Below are positions 5,181-9,050 of a stretch of DNA of 9,050 nucleotides, one piece after another; the stretch's first letter is position 1, and each line of letters starts with the position of its first letter. The position numbers were made by a program, and so were the translations under genes. Location: positions 1 through 9,050 of the forward strand of contig DRAO01000298.1 in the NCBI GenBank assembly GCA_011041825.1, given 5' to 3'. The DNA is from Chloroflexota bacterium (lineage in GTDB: Bacteria; Chloroflexota; Anaerolineae; SpSt-600). The notes beneath the pieces were generated by a model. That model saw only the letters and a program-made list of their open reading frames with translations. It ran no database searches and was not told the origin of the DNA.

Positions 5181-6080
5181 ATGGAACGCATAATAGAGTG
5201 CGTGCCCAACTTCAGCGAAGGCCGCCGAAAGGAAGTAATTGAACGCATAGCACAAGCTATAGCCGAAGTAAAAGGGGTCCAGGTATTAGATATAGAGTCT
5301 GACCCGGACCACAACCGCTCGGTGATAACATTTGTTGGCAGCCCCGAAGCTGTGGAAGAAGCCGCATTTAGGTCCATTAAAACGGCCTCCCAGCTCATTG
5401 ATATGGACAAACACCGGGGGGAACATCCCCGCATCGGTGCCGCCGATGTAGTGCCTTTCGTGCCCATCCGGGGTGTCACTATGGAAGATTGCATAGCTTT
5501 AGCCCACCAGTTAGGGGAACGGGTGGGCAGGGAGTTGGGGATTCCCGTTTACCTCTATGGAGAAGCTGCTATCAAGCCCGAGCGGCGAGACCTGGCCTAC
5601 ATCCGCCGAGGCGAATACGAGGGCCTTAAGGAAACCATCGCCACCGACCCTGACCGAACTCCCGATTTCGGGCCTGCTAAGCTCGGCAAAGCAGGAGCGA
5701 CAGCTATTGGCGCCCGCCCCCCTCTAATTGCCTTTAACGTTTACTTGAATACCGATGATGTAGAAGTGGCAAAGAAGATAGCCAGGGCAATCCGCCATTC
5801 CAGTGGCGGCTTACGTTATGTAAAGGCTTTGGGGCTGCTGGTCAAGGGCCGAGCTCAGGTCTCGATGAACTTGACCGATTACCGCAAAACCCCCATATAC
5901 CGGGTTATGGAAATGATACGCAGGGAAGCGAGCCGCTATGGTGTCGCCGTGACCTCCAGTGAGATAATAGGCCTGGTTCCGGAAGAAGCCCTGTTAGATG
6001 CGGCTATATACTACCTTCAGCTGGATGGTTTTTCCTATGACCAGATTTTAGAGAGGAGGCTTTTCCCTCCCCTCCCTTGA
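5181..6080 (+). CDS. ftcD: Glutamate formimidoyltransferase
   Basis: The enzyme moves the formimidoyl group between N-formimidoyl-L-glutamate and tetrahydrofolate, linking histidine breakdown to folate one-carbon pools. The 299-residue product covers only the transferase part of vertebrate FTCD (N- and C-terminal subdomains), as in the stand-alone bacterial form; no cyclodeaminase domain is fused. It opens with ERIIECVPNFSEGRR, carries DPDHNRSV (41-48), the catalytic His82 in MDKHRGEHPRIGAADVVPF, IPVYLYGEAA, and the KPERRDLAYIRRGEYEGL segment, then PDFGP and the GATAIGARPPLIAFNVYL segment of the second half. AGGGAGG at 5164-5170 lies 10 nt before the ATG. No hut genes surround it, so its role may be folate or one-carbon metabolism more than histidine catabolism (inference). 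Upstream is the hairpin cluster and a candidate promoter. Confidence 0.93.
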   Translation: MERIIECVPNFSEGRRKEVIERIAQAIAEVKGVQVLDIESDPDHNRSVITFVGSPEAVEEAAFRSIKTASQLIDMDKHRGEHPRIGAADVVPFVPIRGVTMEDCIALAHQLGERVGRELGIPVYLYGEAAIKPERRDLAYIRRGEYEGLKETIATDPDRTPDFGPAKLGKAGATAIGARPPLIAFNVYLNTDDVEVAKKIARAIRHSSGGLRYVKALGLLVKGRAQVSMNLTDYRKTPIYRVMEMIRREASRYGVAVTSSEIIGLVPEEALLDAAIYYLQLDGFSYDQILERRLFPPLP

Positions 6081-6105
6081 CAGGCTCCCTCGTTTAGGGT
6101 ATTAT
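6077..6105 (+). promoter_or_regulatory. Sigma-70 promoter for the MEMO1-family gene, overlapping the ftcD stop
   Basis: TTGACA (6077-6082) overlaps the ftcD stop codon TGA (6078-6080), and TATTAT (6100-6105) follows after exactly 17 nt. The match is close to consensus. Transcription would begin near 6112, which also argues that the downstream protein starts at 6194 and not at the ATG at 6104 that lies inside the -10 box. Confidence 0.65.
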
Positions 6106-6193
6106 GGGAGTTGAAGCGAGGAGGTCTTGCCCCCAAGAGCGTACCCTGAGGATCAAGGCATATAAGCAATTCCTACAGGATGGGGAGGAAAGA

Positions 6194-7015
6194 ATGTTGC
6201 ATTTTGAAGGGGTGCGGAAGCCAGTAATTGCGGGAACTTGGTACCCCGGCCAACCCGGAGCTTTACGCCAAATGATAGCAGAGTTCTTCAGCAAAGTAGA
6301 TGTGGCCCCGGTGCCGGGTCAGCTTGTGGGCCTTATATCACCTCACGCAGGTTATATCTACTCGGGTCAAGTTGCTGCCTATGCGTATAAGCAGCTTGAA
6401 GGCAGGGAAGTGGATGTAGTGGCTGTGGTTTACCCCAGCCATAGGATTTACATTGAAGGCTATGCGGTAACGGCTGCGGCTTATTACGAAACACCTCTTG
6501 GACAAATCCCCATAGAACAGGGCATCCTCTCAGTTTTGGACGAGAAATTGCCCCTGGTCTTCCTGCGCCAGGATCAGGAGCATTCATTGGAGATACAACT
6601 CCCTTTCCTCCAATATGTCCTGGGAAACTTCAAGCTTGTCCCCATAATGATGGGTGACCATTCCCTGCCCCGATGCCGGGAACTGGCCTCGGCTCTCGCT
6701 GAGGCTTTGGAAGGCCACAAAGCTGTGCTGGTAGCCAGCTCGGACCTCTCCCATTTCTACTCTTACAGGACGGCTCTCTCTCTAGATGAAGTGGTGCTCA
6801 AATACGTCAGGGATTATGACCCCGAGGGCCTGGCCCAAGCGTTAGCTTCGGGGAAAGCCGAGGCCTGTGGCGGAGGGCCCATCATCACGGTGATGCTGGC
6901 TACCAAGGAGTTGGGAGCCAACCAAGCCCGAGTGCTCAAATACGCCAACTCGGGGGATGTTACTGGAGACCTGAGCAGCGTAGTAGGATATATGGCGGCT
7001 GCCTTCTATAAGTAA
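6194..7015 (+). CDS. amrB: AmmeMemoRadiSam system protein B (MEMO1 family)
   Basis: The 273-residue product belongs to the MEMO1 family, related in fold to class III extradiol dioxygenases. Prokaryotic members often occur with an AMMECR1-domain protein and a radical SAM enzyme; the molecular function is unsettled. Visible landmarks are the N-terminal RKPVIAGTWYPG (8-19), SPHAGYIYSG with His51, PSHRIYIEGY with His83, the EHSLEIQLPFLQ segment (129-140), ASSDLSHF (181-188) and ACGGGPI with Cys225; His51, His83 and Cys225 correspond to the metal-site His-His-Cys set of MEMO1. The start is ATG 6194, with GGGGAGGAAAGA just upstream; the 30-codon extension to 6104 is not conserved-looking and begins within the promoter. 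No AMMECR1 or radical SAM partner is in the window. The TPR gene follows 17 nt later and is probably cotranscribed. Confidence 0.9.
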   Translation: MLHFEGVRKPVIAGTWYPGQPGALRQMIAEFFSKVDVAPVPGQLVGLISPHAGYIYSGQVAAYAYKQLEGREVDVVAVVYPSHRIYIEGYAVTAAAYYETPLGQIPIEQGILSVLDEKLPLVFLRQDQEHSLEIQLPFLQYVLGNFKLVPIMMGDHSLPRCRELASALAEALEGHKAVLVASSDLSHFYSYRTALSLDEVVLKYVRDYDPEGLAQALASGKAEACGGGPIITVMLATKELGANQARVLKYANSGDVTGDLSSVVGYMAAAFYK

Positions 7016-7032
7016 AGCCATCGGAGAGGAGG

Positions 7033-7659
7033 ATGTATCACCCAGCGTTAGTGATACTACTGGTGGGTTTTCTGTTCATCCTGGCTTTTGGGGGCCTCGG
7101 TTACATACGAGGGCAAGGGCTATCCGGACAACTGGCTGCCGAAGCCTTAATGGTAACAGGGGTTTTCGCCGGAGTTTCCTGGGGGCTTAATTTGACCGTA
7201 AGCCCTCTCGCCTTCTTGATAATCCTTTATTTCATCACTATGCGTTCACGTATATTGCTGGATATGGGGAATTTCTTCCTGAATGCCGGGCATATTGGCC
7301 CAGCCTTATCCCTTTACAGGCTTTCCCTGAGCCTGCGGCCCGATGCTGTAACCCGCTGTGTTGCCTGGATTAATATCTCTGTGGCCAACATACGCAAGGG
7401 TTCTGTCGAAGAAGCCATTACCCTATTGGAAGAGGTATTGGATAAACACGGGAGCCAGCTGGGCCTCAAAAATGAAGTGGCCTGCCTCTTCAACTTAGGG
7501 ATGGCCTACAAGAAAGCCGGGCAAAGGGGCAGGGCGTTGAAGTGCTTTAACCAGGCAATGGAGCTTTTCCCTGACTCGGTCTACGCTCAAAAAGCCCAAC
7601 AGGCCTTGAAAGAGCTTTCCAAATCCAGAGGCTCCGGGAAAGGGAGCTCTACCCAATAG
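7033..7659 (+). CDS. Membrane-anchored TPR-repeat protein
   Basis: The 208-residue product has hydrophobic segments at about 5-25 and 38-70 (the second long enough for two helices), then a soluble part made of tetratricopeptide-like repeats: about 74-106 (LLDMGNFFLNAGHIGPALSL followed by YRLSLSLRPD), 107-143 (AWINISVANIRKGSVEEAI, then TLLEEVLDKH) and 144-183 (ACLFNLGMAYKKAGQRGRAL, then KCFNQAMELFPDS), the last being the best match to the W-LG-Y-A-F-A-P pattern. The tail is Ser/Gly/Lys-rich. TPRs mediate protein contacts, so it is probably a scaffold at the inner membrane; the partner is unknown. A purine-rich GGAGAGGAGG directly abuts the ATG, with the GGAG at 7023-7026 spaced 6 nt. It lies between the MEMO1 gene and priA in the same direction. 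Confidence 0.8.
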   Translation: MYHPALVILLVGFLFILAFGGLGYIRGQGLSGQLAAEALMVTGVFAGVSWGLNLTVSPLAFLIILYFITMRSRILLDMGNFFLNAGHIGPALSLYRLSLSLRPDAVTRCVAWINISVANIRKGSVEEAITLLEEVLDKHGSQLGLKNEVACLFNLGMAYKKAGQRGRALKCFNQAMELFPDSVYAQKAQQALKELSKSRGSGKGSSTQ

Positions 7660-7683
7660 CGCTGAGAATGGAATTCGTGCATA

Positions 7684-7717
7684 AGCCGGCTATATGAAAG
7701 GTGTCCACCAACCGGCT
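7684..7717. repeat. Imperfect inverted repeat before priA, related to the first hairpin
   Basis: AGCCGGCT (7684-7691) and AACCGGCT (7710-7717) can pair with one mismatch around an 18-nt loop. The right arm is identical to that of the hairpin at 2-20, and the left differs at one base. It lies in the 88-nt gap between the TPR gene and priA; with no U-run it is a weak terminator candidate. I see no clear promoter in this gap. Confidence 0.4.
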
Positions 7718-7747
7718 GATTAACCACAGGTTAAACAAGACCCAATA

Positions 7748-9050
7748 ATGGAAGAAAAGGTTTACGCAGAGGTAATAGTTAACCTCTCCCTGAAACGGAG
7801 GAAGGGCGAACCTCCCCCCAGCTTCCACTACTTTATACCCCCAAAGATGCGCCCTCGGGTTCAATTAGGACAGATTGTAATGGTGCCTTTCGGGCCTCGC
7901 TTGCTTCAGGGAGTGGTTGTGAACTTCTCCACCACCTCTCCCGTCGAGGAAACGAAACCCCTGGCCGCCGTCTTGGACATCTCCATCCTCCCCCACCAGA
8001 TCTCGCTGGCTCGATGGATAAGCGATTATTACCTGGCTCCCCTGAATGAAGCCCTAACCCTTATGCTCCCCCCCGGGATAGGAGGGAGGGCCCAGAGCAT
8101 CATCGAATTGAACCCCCAAGCCCAAATCCCCTCTAGCTTGGATGAAACCGAACGGGCCATCATCTCCCTCCTTCAGCGTTATGGAAACCTCCGCTTAACC
8201 CAACTCGAACGGTTCCTCCCCGGGCGTGAGTGGCAAAAGGCTTTGAGGAAACTCCTCCGGAAAGGTTTGGTCTTCCGTCGCCCCTTCTTGAGCCCGCCCA
8301 GGGTGGCCCCTCGGCAAGCACGCTATGCCGTCCTGACCGCCGGAGAGGAAAAATGGCGTGAGGGATTAAAGCCCCTGGCAAGACCGTCCGTGGAGGCCAA
8401 TGTGCTTAAATTCCTGGCCAATTCCAAGGCTCCTCTCCTCTCCTTGAGCGAAGTATGCAAGGCTACCAAATGCACCAGGGCCACCCTGAAACGGATGGAA
8501 AAGAAAGGCCTAGTGAGATTGCTGCCCCCCCGCAAGCTCCTGCTACCCGCTCTCCCCAGGGGAGAGCTACAGCAGATGCTGGAAAACATCCGTAAGCGGG
8601 CACCTGTTCAGGCCATAGCGTTGGAGTTCCTCCTCCAGCATCCTCCTCCCCTTCCGAAGGAGGAGCTGGCCTCAGTGGTAAAGAATCCCTCATCGGTGAT
8701 ACGCACCCTGCAATCTAAGGGGCTTGTAAACGTGGTAGAAGAAGAGGCCTCGGTGTTGCTGGAGATTTCACCCCAGGATGCCCTCCAAATGGCCGATGAG
8801 CTTCAGGGCCTCAAAGTTTACCAGCGAATCTTGCAGCTTCTACACGCCGAGGGCAAACCCATCTCCGTGGGTGACCTCTACGCCGAGACCGGGTGCAATT
8901 TCCGAGACCTGCGTAAACTCGAAGAAGCAGGGTTGATAGAATTGATTTCCGAGGAGAAGGCCAGGGACCCCTTGGCCGGGTTGGTGTTCACCGAGAGCCC
9001 TCCCCCTGAGCTTACCCCGGACCAAGCGATGGTATGGGAGGAGATAAAGC
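7748..9050 (+). CDS. priA: Primosomal protein N' (PriA), N-terminal part, cut by the window end
   Basis: PriA recognises stalled or D-loop forks and reloads the replicative helicase. One frame stays open for 434 codons to the window edge. It begins MEEKVYAEVIVNL and contains the PriA 3'-DNA-binding domain pattern (HYFIPPKMRPRVQLGQIVMV, then PFGPRLLQGVVV, and the WISDYYLAPLNEALTLMLPPG segment, up to about residue 115). At the edge, ARDPLAGLVF and LTPDQAMVWEEIK (422-434) match the entry to the helicase domain; the Walker A motif would lie just beyond. In E. coli that entry point is near residue 200, so about 220 extra residues are present, seemingly four winged-helix-like units (131-179, 213-261, 285-333, 355-401), each ending in a GLV or GLI turn. 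ATG 7748 is the first start after an in-frame stop at 7721; its ribosome-binding site is weak. I translated this frame by hand. Confidence 0.88.
   Translation, partial: MEEKVYAEVIVNLSLKRRKGEPPPSFHYFIPPKMRPRVQLGQIVMVPFGPRLLQGVVVNFSTTSPVEETKPLAAVLDISILPHQISLARWISDYYLAPLNEALTLMLPPGIGGRAQSIIELNPQAQIPSSLDETERAIISLLQRYGNLRLTQLERFLPGREWQKALRKLLRKGLVFRRPFLSPPRVAPRQARYAVLTAGEEKWREGLKPLARPSVEANVLKFLANSKAPLLSLSEVCKATKCTRATLKRMEKKGLVRLLPPRKLLLPALPRGELQQMLENIRKRAPVQAIALEFLLQHPPPLPKEELASVVKNPSSVIRTLQSKGLVNVVEEEASVLLEISPQDALQMADELQGLKVYQRILQLLHAEGKPISVGDLYAETGCNFRDLRKLEEAGLIELISEEKARDPLAGLVFTESPPPELTPDQAMVWEEIK

Noticed and set aside
6104..6193. Upstream start of the MEMO1-family gene at 6104
   Set aside because: That ATG is inside a promoter -10 box and has no ribosome-binding site; ATG 6194 has GGGGAGGAAAGA and the family's N-terminus.
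7649..8693. Minus-strand open frames over the priA region
   Set aside because: The plus-strand frame from 7748 reads as PriA without interruption to the window end.

Overview
The window reads as an ordinary chromosomal stretch of a mid-GC bacterium, most likely a Chloroflexota member (Anaerolineae or Dehalococcoidia type). This is inference from family resemblance: a U32-like TIM-barrel protein, a yebC-ruvC-ruvA operon without ruvB, an AmmeMemoRadiSam B (MEMO1) protein, and a PriA with an unusually long N-terminal part. No phage, transposase, CRISPR or rRNA/tRNA gene is visible.

Layout. 1-376: a cluster of three small perfect hairpins, a possible remnant of a PIN-like toxin gene on the minus strand, then a near-consensus sigma-70 promoter (TTGACA-16-TATAAT) and a structured leader that feed thiD (377-1186, +; HMP/HMP-P kinase of thiamine synthesis). 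1187-1424: a convergent intergenic space with a perfect 19-bp-stem hairpin. 1425-4723, all minus: a probable operon reading yebC, ruvC, ruvA, a small membrane protein, then, after a 107-140 nt gap, a U32-family-like protein. A clear promoter (TTGCCT-17-TATAAT) lies just before yebC. 4724-5180: a long divergent intergenic region with the yebC promoter, a palindrome, an extended -10 promoter pointing right, and a second dense hairpin cluster. 5181-9050, all plus: glutamate formimidoyltransferase, the MEMO1-family protein with its own promoter overlapping the previous stop codon, a membrane-anchored TPR protein, and the 5' part of priA, cut by the window end.

How they work together. RuvA and RuvC process Holliday junctions, with RuvB presumably encoded elsewhere. 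YebC is a translation or regulatory factor commonly next to ruvC. PriA restarts replication forks, so DNA repair and restart functions flank the centre. ThiD and glutamate formimidoyltransferase are isolated cofactor and one-carbon genes without pathway neighbours.

The two most interesting observations are: (1) a class of short hairpins with 3-nt loops, closed by T-A pairs, whose stems differ by compensatory changes, clustered at 2-81 and 4997-5131 with looser relatives elsewhere; and (2) what look like four tandem winged-helix-like modules in PriA between the N-terminal DNA-binding domain and the helicase, where E. coli PriA has one. I see no convincing complete new defence or mobile system.
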